Of a DNA stretch of 64,000 nucleotides, positions 36,111 to 46,375 are shown piece after piece (position 1 is the stretch's first letter; each line of letters begins with the position of its first letter). The stretch is taken from the NCBI RefSeq assembly GCF_021559775.1, contig NZ_CP056047.1, forward strand, positions 2,232,001 through 2,296,000, read 5' to 3'. A program made the translations under genes and the position numbers. The notes beneath the pieces were generated by a model that was not told where the DNA came from, searched no databases, and worked only from the letters and a program-made list of their open reading frames with translations. This DNA is from Gillisella vitis. Its GTDB lineage: Bacteria; Pseudomonadota; Alphaproteobacteria; Rhizobiales; Rhizobiaceae.

Positions 36111-36836
36111 ATGTTGATCGCCGAGCGCCAGACACTGCTCAGTACAGAAATAACCGCAATGGAAAGCCGTGAGCATTGTGCGGATATCCTGCGCACTGTT
36201 GCCCAGGCGTTTGGCCTGTCGCATGGCAGTATCCTGCTCGCACCGTGTGCGACCGATGTGCATCTCCTGCCACTGGTCATGGAAACGACTTTGCCGATGG
36301 AATTCGGCCATGAATTCGACCGCCACCAATTTGTCAAATTCTGTCCGGTGGTCAAGAAATTTGCCGGCTCGATTCTGCCGCGAACCTGGGACATGAAATT
36401 CAGGGAACCGAATGACATGGCGGAGGAATGGCCGCCTGCCATGCGCGACCTGATGATGCGGTTCAAGCTGATCGTCGGCGTTGTCTTCATTTTCCCCTCT
36501 CTTGATTCCCGGCTGTATTTCATGCGGTTCGATGGGGATCGCTCACCTCTCTCCCAATGCGAGGTCAATGAACTGGGCATGCTGGCAATGGCGGTTTTCG
36601 ACCAATACGACCGTCTTCGCCGCACCGAGTTGATGAATGTCGATGTTCTCTCCGTGCGCGAACTGGAAGTGCTTCGCTGGACGGCGCAGGGCAAAACCTC
36701 GGTAGAAATTGGCCAGATCCTCAGCCTCTCCGACCACACCATAAACGCGTATATGACAACAGCTATGAAAAAGCTGGATTGCGTCAACCGAACGCAATTG
36801 GTAGCAAAGGCCATTAGGCTGAAGCTCATTCAATAA
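36111..36836 (+). CDS. LuxR-family transcriptional regulator with autoinducer-binding-like domain (LuxR solo)
   Basis: 241 residues. The C-terminal LuxR helix-turn-helix is complete (LSVRELEVLRWTAQGKTSVEIGQILSLSDHTINAYMTTAMKKLDCVNRTQLVAKAIRL, about residues 180-238). The N-terminal 160 residues resemble the autoinducer-binding domain but the usual acyl-homoserine-lactone-contacting Trp/Tyr/Asp set is not obvious. No luxI gene is in the window. Orphan LuxR proteins of this type are known in Agrobacterium vitis (AviR, AvhR); I cannot equate this gene with either. A PAS gene follows after 39 bp. Confidence 0.85.
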   Translation: MLIAERQTLLSTEITAMESREHCADILRTVAQAFGLSHGSILLAPCATDVHLLPLVMETTLPMEFGHEFDRHQFVKFCPVVKKFAGSILPRTWDMKFREPNDMAEEWPPAMRDLMMRFKLIVGVVFIFPSLDSRLYFMRFDGDRSPLSQCEVNELGMLAMAVFDQYDRLRRTELMNVDVLSVRELEVLRWTAQGKTSVEIGQILSLSDHTINAYMTTAMKKLDCVNRTQLVAKAIRLKLIQ

Positions 36837-36875
36837 TTCATTTGCTTCAGCCAAGCCAAAAGGGAGGCTATTCAC

Positions 36876-37325
36876 TTGGCTTGGCGCTCGAACAACCCGC
36901 GGCCTTGTCCGCTTCAAGATTTTCATTCAATTGGATTGCAGGAATGTGATGTCGTTAATCTAACCCATGCCATGAATATCTGCGGCTTCTGGCGACTTGA
37001 TATAGATCAGGGTCATTTATATGGCACGCCGCATGTGTCGAAGCTCTACGAGCTAGACCATTCTGAAGGTCCATTGAATATAAAGGATTTTTGCGACCGC
37101 ATGCACCCGCAGGACGTGGACCAGGTGATGGACAGCTATTATCGCGCCGGCACCAATCGCGGTGTTTTCCACAATATCCACCGGATCATCACCACAAGCG
37201 GTACCTTGAAATATATTCGCACCGTCGGTCTCTATTATCCGGTCGAGGGCGCATCCGGCGAATATCGCGGCATGCTGCATGAGTTGTTTCAACTGGAACC
37301 CACGGCAAGCTTCATCGAATTATAA
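36876..37325 (+). CDS. Single PAS-domain protein
   Basis: 149 residues if started at TTG 36876, which has a strong AGGGAGG site 9 nt upstream; an ATG at 36969 would remove 31 residues. The chain is a PAS_3-type fold: FWRLDIDQGHLYGTPHVSKLYELDH ... DFCDRMHPQDVDQVMDSYYRA ... RIITTSGTLKYIRTVGLYYPVEG..GEYRGMLHE. No output domain. It probably acts with the preceding LuxR regulator or another sensor. Confidence 0.7.
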   Translation: MAWRSNNPRPCPLQDFHSIGLQECDVVNLTHAMNICGFWRLDIDQGHLYGTPHVSKLYELDHSEGPLNIKDFCDRMHPQDVDQVMDSYYRAGTNRGVFHNIHRIITTSGTLKYIRTVGLYYPVEGASGEYRGMLHELFQLEPTASFIEL

Positions 37326-37363
37326 GACATGGCCTGGCGGTCTGCCCGCCGGGCCATTGACAG

Positions 37364-38473
37364 TCAGCGCTGCAGAACGGCTCGCAATTCCACCATATTG
37401 GCGCGCACGCGCAACGTGTAGAATCCCATGGTTGACAGATGGTTCGGCATGAACAGGCCGTCCTCGCTGCCGTTGGAGACAATCATCGGCTGAACCTTGA
37501 GTGCAGCTTCGAACTGCTTTTCCAGCTCTGCCCAGATCGCTGTCAGGTTACGCTCGCGCACCACGTCGATGAAATCGGCCTTTGCCGCCTGAAACAGGGC
37601 GTATTGTCCATAGAGCTGACCATAGGCGAACCAGAAACGGTCGTCGGCCCGCGTGTCGAACCAGCCGCCATTATGCTCTTCCGAGCGGCGGCGCAAAATG
37701 TCGGATGTGTTGCCGAGGTCGCTGGCCAGCCCGTCGAGCAATTTGACGAGATTGTCGGCCCGGGCATCGAACACCGCCTTGCAGGTTTCCAGATCGGAAT
37801 TAAACCCACGCCAGCTGGTGATTGCGGCACGATAATAGCTTGGCGTCGGCGTCTTAAACCCGAACGGATTGGAGCCGAAATACCAGGTGCCTTCGTTGAA
37901 CTGGATATTGCCACGCGCATCCTGCAGATCGGTGTTGATACCGGAAGTGCCCCTCACCCGGCCAAGATCGTCGGCCAATACGATGCCAACCCGGCGCGCC
38001 ACCTGATTGATACCGCGCTGGAACGAGGCCTTGTTGTCAAAGAACGGCGTGTCATCCCAGCTCATCCCGAACAGGCCAAGCTTGTAGAGCAGCGTCGAAG
38101 ACACCCAGACATTCTGGTTGACGTTGGAATCCGTCAGGTCGGCAACCGTGGTGACGATAGCGGAATTCTGGCAGGTGCCGGGCTTGTCGGCGATCTGCTG
38201 TCCGGCAGCGACCTTGCGGTCGGCAAAGCCATAGGCCTTGGCAAAGGCCGGATCAAAGCCATACCAGACCTGCGTGCGCCACAAAAACTGCCCATAGGCC
38301 GCAATCAGCACCAGCACAATCAGCGCGACGGAACCACGGAAAATATAGGCACGCTTGCCCGCTTCGCTATGGCGGGCGCGGAAGGGCCAGGCCACCGCCG
38401 TATAGAGAAGATTACCGCTGCGCCGAAGCGCTCCCCAGAGCCCTCGGAAAAACCCCGTTAGCGCATTCAGCAT
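37364..38473 (-). CDS. DUF2333 family membrane protein
   Basis: 369 residues from the ATG with a GGGAG ribosome binding site. One membrane helix near the N-terminus (YIFRGSVALIVLVLIAAYGQFLW), then a large, probably periplasmic domain with the family segments CQNSAIVTTVADLTDSNVNQNVWVSSTLLYKLGLFGMSWDDTPFFDNKASFQRGI and EEHNGGWFDTRADDRFWFAYGQLY. Conserved in proteobacteria; function unknown. Confidence 0.85.
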   Translation of the reverse strand: MLNALTGFFRGLWGALRRSGNLLYTAVAWPFRARHSEAGKRAYIFRGSVALIVLVLIAAYGQFLWRTQVWYGFDPAFAKAYGFADRKVAAGQQIADKPGTCQNSAIVTTVADLTDSNVNQNVWVSSTLLYKLGLFGMSWDDTPFFDNKASFQRGINQVARRVGIVLADDLGRVRGTSGINTDLQDARGNIQFNEGTWYFGSNPFGFKTPTPSYYRAAITSWRGFNSDLETCKAVFDARADNLVKLLDGLASDLGNTSDILRRRSEEHNGGWFDTRADDRFWFAYGQLYGQYALFQAAKADFIDVVRERNLTAIWAELEKQFEAALKVQPMIVSNGSEDGLFMPNHLSTMGFYTLRVRANMVELRAVLQR

Positions 38474-38664
38474 CTGCCCTGTCTCCCGTCCTGTGGTCAT
38501 GGCAACGGCGGACGCTCGGCGTCCGGTCACTGCTCAACAGATATGTCTGCCCATCAACAATAACAACGACAAACCGCGTTTTTAACGACACAAGGTTTTT
38601 AGGTGGCGATATTTTTGAAAAACAACCGGTTGGACTTGTCGACTGTCAAATATCAGCGCACGCT

Positions 38665-39249
38665 TCACCCATTGAACAGTTCATCCCAATGCAGGCGGCA
38701 GAAGGACACATATTTCTCGTTGCCGCCAACTTCGATCTGCGCACCCTCGCGCATCACCTGGCCGCTCGCATCGAAGCGGGCATTCATCGTCGCCTTGCGG
38801 CCGCAATGGCAGATCGTGCGGATTTCGCGCAATTCATCGGCAATCCCCAGCAGCAACCGAGAGGCCGGAAACAGCTGGCCCTGGAAATCCGTGCGCAGGC
38901 CATAGGCCATGACCGGAATATGCAGGCGGTCGGCAATCCGCGCCAATTGCCAGACATGGTGCTCGCTCAAAAAATTGGCCTCGTCGACAAAAACGCAGGC
39001 AATCGGCTTGCTTGCATGCATGGCCTCGACCACGGCAAACAGATCGGTGCCCGGCTCGAAGGTTTCGGCCGGGCTGGACAGCCCAATGCGGGAAGCGACC
39101 CGCCCGCGCCCGGCTCGATCATCCAGTGCGGCGACAAAAATCACCGTGCGCATGCCGCGCTCCTGATAATTGTAGGAGGCCTGCAACAGCATGGTGGATT
39201 TACCGGCATTCATGGCGGCATAATTAAAATACAGCTTGGCCACTGGCAC
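38665..39249 (-). CDS. tdk: Thymidine kinase
   Basis: 194 residues. P-loop NYAAMNAGKST near the N-terminus, the DE Walker B in VFVDEANFLSEHHVWQL, the lasso region and Zn-binding CHCGRKATMNARF ... SFCRLHW. Type II thymidine kinase for dTMP salvage. Confidence 0.95.
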   Translation of the reverse strand: MPVAKLYFNYAAMNAGKSTMLLQASYNYQERGMRTVIFVAALDDRAGRGRVASRIGLSSPAETFEPGTDLFAVVEAMHASKPIACVFVDEANFLSEHHVWQLARIADRLHIPVMAYGLRTDFQGQLFPASRLLLGIADELREIRTICHCGRKATMNARFDASGQVMREGAQIEVGGNEKYVSFCRLHWDELFNG

Positions 39250-39271
39250 CAGCTCCCTGCGGTTCGTCTTT

Positions 39272-39367
39272 TATACAAAGTCTCGACGATGCTGACGCAT
39301 CCTCGACGGACAAAAATTTCGAATACCTCAAATGCATCAGAGGCTTGAGCTATCCGAAAACGACGTA
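39272..39367. repeat. Dispersed intergenic repeat, copy 2
   Basis: GATGCTGACGCATCC at 39288, GCATCAG at 39334 and GCTTG at 39343, the same order and spacing as copy 1 at 35346. Lies 39 bp upstream of the tdk start, again at the 5' side of a minus-strand gene. Confidence 0.6.
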
Positions 39368-39443
39368 CGACCCACCATTTCAATGACAGTTCGCATTCGC
39401 GCCGCCATGCAGCACAAAAACGAGGCGGTTTTAACCCGCAAAA

Positions 39444-39476
39444 TCGAAAATCCCACGATTTCTATCGGGATTTCGA
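39444..39476. promoter_or_regulatory. Inverted repeat upstream of choX
   Basis: TCGAAAATCCC and GGGATTTCGA pair with one extra A around a 12-nt loop, 240 bp before choX. May be an operator or the end of a transcript. The remaining 470-bp tdk-choX spacer shows nothing else beyond a good AAAAAAGGAGC ribosome binding site. Confidence 0.35.
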
Positions 39477-39719
39477 CAAGAGTTTAGACAAGACCGCGCC
39501 ACAAAATCCTATCCCGGAAGGCATCGTCATAAAAAAATTCAACCACACGGATGCCTTCCTGCTCCGCACCCGAGCAGCCCGGATTTGCGGCGATAGAGCA
39601 CATTTTCAGGTCGGGATGACAAAATGTCGCAAATACCCCCTATGGACCGGCGCGAACACGCAGGCTTGCCTCGGCTGTTTATGTATTCATAATGCCGGGA
39701 ACTAAAAAAGGAGCAGAAT

Positions 39720-40691
39720 ATGCCGATTGCCAAGACACTGAAATTTGCACTGCCGAAATACGCTCTGGCCTTGGCCGGATGCGTCGCAGCATTCAGCCCG
39801 GCTGCCTTTGCGGCGGAAGCCGCCAGTTGCGGCACCGTTCGCATCTCGGATGTCGGCTGGACGGACTTGGCCTCCACCAATGCCTCCTTCGTCACCGTTC
39901 TGGAGGCACTGGGTTACAAGGCCGACGTCAAGACGCTCGGCGTGCCCGTGACCTATTCCTCAATGAAGAACAAGGATATCGACGTCTTCCTCGGCAATTG
40001 GATGCCAGCCCAGAAGGAAGCCATCCAGCAATATCTTGATGACAAGTCGATCGACAGTGTCGCCGTCAATCTCGAAGGCGCGAAATACACGCTGGCCACC
40101 AATGCTGCCGGCGCCAAGCTCGGCATCAAGAGCTTCAAGGATGTCGCTGCTCACAAGGCCGAACTCGATGGCAAGATCTACGGGATCGAGCCGGGCAATG
40201 AAGGCAATGGCATGATCGTGTCGCTGATCGAGGGCGACAAATTCGGCCTCAAGGGCTTTAACGTCGTGGAGTCCTCCGAACAGGGCATGTTGAGCCAGGT
40301 GACCCGCGCCGACAAGGAAAACAAGCCCGTGATCTTCCTGGCCTGGGCACCACATCCGATGAACACCGCCCACCAGATCACCTATCTCGCCGATGGCGAC
40401 GACACGGTGTTCGGCCCCAATTACGGTGGCGCGACAGTCTATACGGTGGCGCGCGGCGGCTATGCCAAGGAATGTCCAAATGTCGGCAAGCTGCTGACCA
40501 ACATGAAGTTTTCGCTCGACATGGAAAATGCCATCATGGGCAAGATCCTCGATGATGGTGAAGACGCAGACAAGGCTGCCAAGACCTGGCTGAAGGCCAA
40601 CCCAACCGTGATCGAGCCCTGGCTGGCTGGCGTCACCACCAAGGATGGCAAGGACGGCCTGGCGGCGGTCAAGACCAAGCTTGGCTTGTAA
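39720..40691 (+). CDS. choX: Choline ABC transporter, periplasmic binding protein
   Basis: 323 residues with signal peptide ending AFSPAAFAAE. Aromatic residues that form the choline-binding box in ChoX are visible in VGWTD, FLGNWMPAQ, AKYTLAT and FLAWAPHPMN. First gene of the choXWV importer, which feeds choline to glycine-betaine synthesis. Expression in Sinorhizobium is choline-inducible. Confidence 0.93.
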   Translation: MPIAKTLKFALPKYALALAGCVAAFSPAAFAAEAASCGTVRISDVGWTDLASTNASFVTVLEALGYKADVKTLGVPVTYSSMKNKDIDVFLGNWMPAQKEAIQQYLDDKSIDSVAVNLEGAKYTLATNAAGAKLGIKSFKDVAAHKAELDGKIYGIEPGNEGNGMIVSLIEGDKFGLKGFNVVESSEQGMLSQVTRADKENKPVIFLAWAPHPMNTAHQITYLADGDDTVFGPNYGGATVYTVARGGYAKECPNVGKLLTNMKFSLDMENAIMGKILDDGEDADKAAKTWLKANPTVIEPWLAGVTTKDGKDGLAAVKTKLGL

Positions 40692-40797
40692 GCACCACTG
40701 AACGATAGCGCCGGGGCGAAACATTGCGCCCTGGCACCGCTATTCCTTATTCTCTTTTTTACGCATTTCCTGCAAATGCTCGAAAGGATGCGTTTCA

Positions 40798-41643
40798 GTG
40801 GATTGGCTGACTGATTTCAAAATTCCCATCGGCCCCACCGCCAAAGTCGTTGTTGACTGGCTGACGGCCAACGGAGCCTGGTTTTTCGACTGGCTCTCTC
40901 ACCTCATTTCAAGCAGTATCGATGGTGTTCTGTTCGTGCTGCAATATCCCAACCCGCTGGTGACAGCACTTGCCATCAGCATTATCGCCTGGCTGCTGCG
41001 CCGCTCCCTTCTCGTGGCGATCTTCACCTTTCTCGGCCTGGCGCTGATCATCAACCAGGGCTATTTCAAGGAAACCACCGAGACGCTGGCGCTGGTTCTG
41101 GCCTCCACCGCCGTCTGCATGGTGATCGGCGTGCCGCTCGGCATCCTGGCCGCTCGCCGCGCATGGATCTACGCCCTCATGCGCCCGGTCCTGGACCTGA
41201 TGCAGACCATCCCGACCTTCGTCTATCTCATCCCGGCGCTGATCCTGTTCGGGCTCGGCATGGTGCCCGGTCTGATCGCCACGGTGATCTTTGCCGTCCC
41301 CTCACCCATCCGCCTGACCCGGCTCGGCATCGTCTCCACCCCTTCCTCCCTGGTGGAAGCTGCTGTTGCCTTCGGGGCCACGCCCACCCAGGTCCTGCGC
41401 AAGGTGGAATTGCCCTATGCGCTGCCACAGATCATGGCAGGCCTGACCCAGACCATCATGCTGTCGCTGTCCATGGTGGTGATTGCCGCCCTGGTCGGCG
41501 CTGCCGGTCTCGGCGTTCCGGTGGTGCGGGCGCTGAATACCGTCAATATCGCCAGAGGTTTCGAAGCGGGCCTTTGTATCGTCATCCTGGCAATCATTCT
41601 GGATCGGATGTTCCGCATTCCATCGGCGGGAGATGACCAATGA
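40798..41643 (+). CDS. choW: Choline ABC transporter permease
   Basis: 281 residues, GTG start with AAGGA site. Multiple membrane helices with the BPD_transp_1 coupling segment EAAVAFGATPTQVLRKVELPYALPQIMAGLTQTIM. ProW/OpuAB type. Its stop overlaps the choV start by four bases. Confidence 0.93.
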   Translation: MDWLTDFKIPIGPTAKVVVDWLTANGAWFFDWLSHLISSSIDGVLFVLQYPNPLVTALAISIIAWLLRRSLLVAIFTFLGLALIINQGYFKETTETLALVLASTAVCMVIGVPLGILAARRAWIYALMRPVLDLMQTIPTFVYLIPALILFGLGMVPGLIATVIFAVPSPIRLTRLGIVSTPSSLVEAAVAFGATPTQVLRKVELPYALPQIMAGLTQTIMLSLSMVVIAALVGAAGLGVPVVRALNTVNIARGFEAGLCIVILAIILDRMFRIPSAGDDQ

Positions 41644-42683
41644 GCGATGCAGTCATCTTCGGAAATGTCGACATCATCTTCGGTGATCGGCCACAAAAGG
41701 CGCTTGCCCTGGTCGATCAGGGCCGGACACGCGACGAAATCAACGCGGAAACCGGCCTGATCCTCGGCGTGGCCAATGCCTCGCTGACCTTGAAGGAAGG
41801 CGAGATCCTGGTGCTGATGGGTCTCTCCGGCTCCGGCAAATCGACACTGCTGCGGGCCGTCAACGGGTTGGCGCCCGTGGTGCGCGGCTCGGTGTCAGTC
41901 AAGTCGCGCAATGGCTTCGTCGATCCCTACCAGGCCAGCCGCAAGGCGTTGCGCGACCTGCGCATGCACAGCGTCTCGATGGTGTTCCAGCAATTCGGCC
42001 TGCTGCCTTGGCGCAGCGTTGCCGACAATATCGGCTTCGGGCTGGAATTGGCGGGCGTTGGCGAAAAGGAGCGGCGGAAAATCGTTGCCGAGCAATTGGA
42101 ACTGGTCAACCTGACGCAATGGGCCGACCGCAAGGTGGACGAATTGTCCGGTGGCATGCAGCAGCGGGTCGGCCTCGCCCGCGCCTTTGCCACCGGCGCG
42201 CCGATCCTGTTGATGGACGAACCGTTCTCAGCGCTCGATCCGCTGATCCGCACACGCTTGCAGGATGAATTGCTGGAATTCCAGCATCGGCTAAAAAAGA
42301 CCATCCTGTTCGTCAGCCACGATCTGGACGAGGCCTTCCGGATCGGCAACCGCATCGCCATCATGGAAAGCGGCAGGATCATCCAATGCGGCACGCCGCA
42401 GCAGATCGTCCAGAACCCGGCGGATCAATATGTCGCCGATTTCGTGCGCAACATGAACCCGATCAGCATGTTGACGGCGAGAGATGTCATGACTGCCGGC
42501 ACCAGTCACACGCCGGGTCTCGGCGTCACCGCCACCGCCACGCCGGAAACGCCGCTGATCGATATTCTTGACGCCATGGCCCGCCAGCCCGGCCTGGTCG
42601 GCGTGGTGGAGAACGGCACGGTGATCGGCGCGATCGGCGCGCAGGATGTGGTCTCGGCCCTGACCCGGCACCGCCAGACCTGA
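41640..42683 (+). CDS. choV: Choline ABC transporter ATPase
   Basis: 347 residues. Walker A GLSGSGKST, signature LSGGMQQR, Walker B ILLMDEPFSALD and switch His in FVSHDLDE. The C-terminal 60 residues form the CBS-like regulatory part of ProV-type ATPases. ATG overlaps the choW stop. Confidence 0.94.
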   Translation: MSDAVIFGNVDIIFGDRPQKALALVDQGRTRDEINAETGLILGVANASLTLKEGEILVLMGLSGSGKSTLLRAVNGLAPVVRGSVSVKSRNGFVDPYQASRKALRDLRMHSVSMVFQQFGLLPWRSVADNIGFGLELAGVGEKERRKIVAEQLELVNLTQWADRKVDELSGGMQQRVGLARAFATGAPILLMDEPFSALDPLIRTRLQDELLEFQHRLKKTILFVSHDLDEAFRIGNRIAIMESGRIIQCGTPQQIVQNPADQYVADFVRNMNPISMLTARDVMTAGTSHTPGLGVTATATPETPLIDILDAMARQPGLVGVVENGTVIGAIGAQDVVSALTRHRQT

Positions 42684-42717
42684 CGTAGAAAGAGGCGCAG
42701 AACGACGCCATTTAACC

Positions 42718-42781
42718 AAGGGCCGTTGCTTACGGTATCACGCGTTTATTAAAACCCGTGATGCCATAAGCGGCGGCCCTT
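42718..42781. repeat. Long imperfect palindrome after choV
   Basis: Two 25-nt arms (42718-42742 and 42757-42781), starting AAGGGCCG and ending CGGCCCTT, pair at 21 of 25 positions, with most of the differences being G-U compatible, around a 14-nt loop CGTTTATTAAAACC. No T run, so not a classical terminator; may be a 3' stabiliser or intergenic repeat. Confidence 0.65.
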
Positions 42782-42874
42782 GACGCTTTCCCGCTAGGGA
42801 ACGCTGGGATATGGTTGAAGCTCCGCTCTGCTCACAAGCAGCACGCACCCAGCCGCAAACCATGAGACAGCCCG

Positions 42875-43606
42875 ATGATCGACCGCCCCTCTCCCATCCG
42901 TCCAACTGATGACGAGGCGCGGCGCCAGGCGCGGACCCTGTTGCGCAGCGCCACCCATGTTCCCCTGGGCGTTCTCGATCCGCAAACCGGCGGGCCTTTC
43001 GTCAGCCGCGTGCTGATGGGCACCATGCCGGATGGAACGCTGACCGTTCTGGTCTCACGCCTCTCAGCTCATACCCGGGCGATGCTGGCCGATCCGCGCG
43101 TATCGCTGCTGGCCGGCGAACCCGGCAAGGGTGATCCCCTCGCCTATCCGCGTCTCACCGTTCAATGCCTTGCAAGCCCGGTGGACCCCGATAGCGACAT
43201 TCATCAGGCGATGCGCCGCCGCTTTCTGGCCCGTCATCCCAAGGCAAAACTCTATATCGATTTTCCGGATTTTCTGTTTTTCCAGCTCATGCCGCAACGT
43301 GCCGCCATGAATGGCGGGTTCGGAAAAGCCTTCCTGCTGGATGGAGAGGATTTGTTGATTCGAACAGAGCTTACGTTCGCCGACGGTAAAACCGAGGCTC
43401 AAACCATACAAGATTTAGGGTATGGACTTCTGCAAATCATAAAAAATCCCCCTTATCATAAGGGGCAAAAGCCGAAGGGAAAAGTCAAAATCTGCGGGTT
43501 GGATGCGTCCGGAATCGACTTTTTTTGGGGTAAAAGGCTGTTTCGCTGCGAATTTGAGCGTGAAATTGTGTCTTTGGACACACACCCTTCACTCCAATCT
43601 AATTAA
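42875..43606 (+). CDS. HugZ-like heme-utilisation/PNPOx-fold protein
   Basis: 243 residues. The N-terminal split-barrel (ARTLLRSATHVPLGVLDPQTGGPFVSRVLMGT ... VSLLAGEPGKGDPLAYPRLTVQC) and FLARHPKAKLYIDFPDFLFFQLMPQRAAMNGGFGKAF are typical of HugZ. The C-terminal domain ends with CGLDASGIDFFWGKRLFRCEFER, like HugZ, but the stretch before it lacks the usual HMNxDH motif and the DNA there (43390-43600) is lower in GC. So heme cleavage may be lost or altered. Confidence 0.75.
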   Translation: MIDRPSPIRPTDDEARRQARTLLRSATHVPLGVLDPQTGGPFVSRVLMGTMPDGTLTVLVSRLSAHTRAMLADPRVSLLAGEPGKGDPLAYPRLTVQCLASPVDPDSDIHQAMRRRFLARHPKAKLYIDFPDFLFFQLMPQRAAMNGGFGKAFLLDGEDLLIRTELTFADGKTEAQTIQDLGYGLLQIIKNPPYHKGQKPKGKVKICGLDASGIDFFWGKRLFRCEFEREIVSLDTHPSLQSN

Positions 43607-43625
43607 GATGAAACGATACCTTAAA

Positions 43626-43641
43626 TTTAGGCATATACAAT
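43626..43641 (+). promoter_or_regulatory. NolR-type operator
   Basis: TTTAG-N9-AT, an exact match to the published NolR consensus (A/T)TTAG-N9-A(T/A), 103 bp upstream of the nolR-like gene. NolR is known to repress itself. Confidence 0.5.
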
Positions 43642-43743
43642 CCTCCTCATATTGCTAGACTCAAGGCGTAGGGTTTCTTGTGGGATGCAACAACCAGGGC
43701 CTGCCATGTGTGCAGGCCAATCGCTTCAAAGGAAGATTGAGAG

Positions 43744-44061
43744 ATGAAAGCCAATGACTTGTCTGATCACTCGAATGCGGCTGCCGGCCTCCTCACGGCC
43801 ATGGCCAATCCTAAGCGACTGATGATTCTATGCAGCCTGGTTCAAGGTGAGGTGCCGGTTGGCGTCTTGGCCTCGCAGGTTGGCTTGAGCCAGTCAGCGC
43901 TGTCCCAGCACCTGTCCAAGCTTCGCGCCCAGAAGCTGGTCAAGACCCGCCGCGATGCCCAGACCATCTATTATTCCAGCACGTCGGATGCCGTCATGAA
44001 AGTGCTCGGCACGCTCGAGGATATATTCTGCCATCAGGAAAGCAGCAGAAACGCTGCTTGA
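43744..44061 (+). CDS. nolR: ArsR-family regulator, NolR-like
   Basis: 105 residues. AAGLLTAMANPKRLMILCSL, VGLSQSALSQHLSKLRAQ and RRDAQTIYYSS reproduce the winged helix of Sinorhizobium NolR almost word for word; no metal-binding cysteine pair of ArsR is seen. NolR represses nodulation genes in symbionts and general surface/growth genes in non-symbionts. An operator match lies upstream. Confidence 0.88.
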   Translation: MKANDLSDHSNAAAGLLTAMANPKRLMILCSLVQGEVPVGVLASQVGLSQSALSQHLSKLRAQKLVKTRRDAQTIYYSSTSDAVMKVLGTLEDIFCHQESSRNAA

Positions 44062-44097
44062 ATGATAACGCTGACATAACAGCTTTATCTAAATCAA

Positions 44098-44131
44098 AGG
44101 CGGCTTGGTGTTAAAAATACACCGGCCGCCT
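44098..44131 (+). terminator. Terminator-like hairpin after nolR
   Basis: AGGCGGC-TT-GGTG pairs with CACC-G-GCCGCCT around the loop TTAAAAATA, 36 bp after the stop; no clear T run. Confidence 0.5.
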
Positions 44132-44917
44132 AGACTATTTACCGCCTGACTTGCGGGACAGCAGCCAGTGCGAATCTGCATTAATGGCTATTCCTGACAG
44201 CAAGCTGAACAGGCAATCTGCTTCATAAAATTTCAGATTTTCAAAATCCGTTGGCGACCTATATTCTGGCGCTCGTCTGATGACGCAAGCAGGCCTGTCC
44301 GGCCAGCAGATGACAGACCCCGAACCACCAATGCAGTTCGGAGCCCGCTCTCTTCAAAAAAGCGTATATTCCTGCTCCTGCACACTTCAAATCCCGCGGG
44401 ATTGAGAGAGTTATGCAGCAGTGGCCGCCGGTCGATCGATGCTGTCGAACTGCCCTTCGATCCTGCATCTGATCATGCTGGCATATACCCATGGCGAGCT
44501 TGCGCCGACCTTGCCCGCTGAACGTGCAATCCGCGATGCTTCCGTATTTTGCGTTTTATCAAATGCAGAAAAACGCTGCGCCGTCCGCGCGTTTCAACTC
44601 CATTTCCTTCTTTTGCCCATTCTGGTTTGAGGAGGACATTATGCATCAGGATAAACACTGACTTCGCTGATTATTCAGGATAGCCGCCCTCTGGCCGCTT
44701 GACGGCACAAGGCCGGCTGCTAGTTTGACCGCGCGGTAAATTTATGCGGAGCGGCTGGCCTACAAGGACGGCTGATTTGCCAGTTACAGCGCCATATGTC
44801 CATGTCACTGCGGCGTGACCTTCAATATGTGAAGACGCGAGCCCGCAGCCGATTGAACCACCGGATATGGCCCCGAAACCACTGACAGGGCCCGCGGAAA
44901 GGGCCATGGAGAGCATC
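44132..44917. other. Gene-free 786-bp region
   Basis: Only short frames without ribosome binding sites or family resemblance are found on both strands. I see no RNA gene or repeat here. The last part is the promoter and leader of the aminotransferase gene. Confidence 0.5.
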
Positions 44918-46243
<1,326 letters not shown>

Positions 46244-46375
46244 GGGCTGGAAACAGTCAAAATACCAGTCAGCGCCCGCCATGGCGCAGGCTGGTAATAC
46301 ACGGTAAACCGATTGATCTTTTCCCGTCTCCGCTGTAGCGCTACTTCAGCAGGAGACGGTGAAGGACAGTTTATT

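Noticed and set aside
44259..44658. Several 60-77 codon frames in the nolR-aminotransferase gap
   Set aside because: No start signals, no resemblance to known families, and they overlap each other on both strands.
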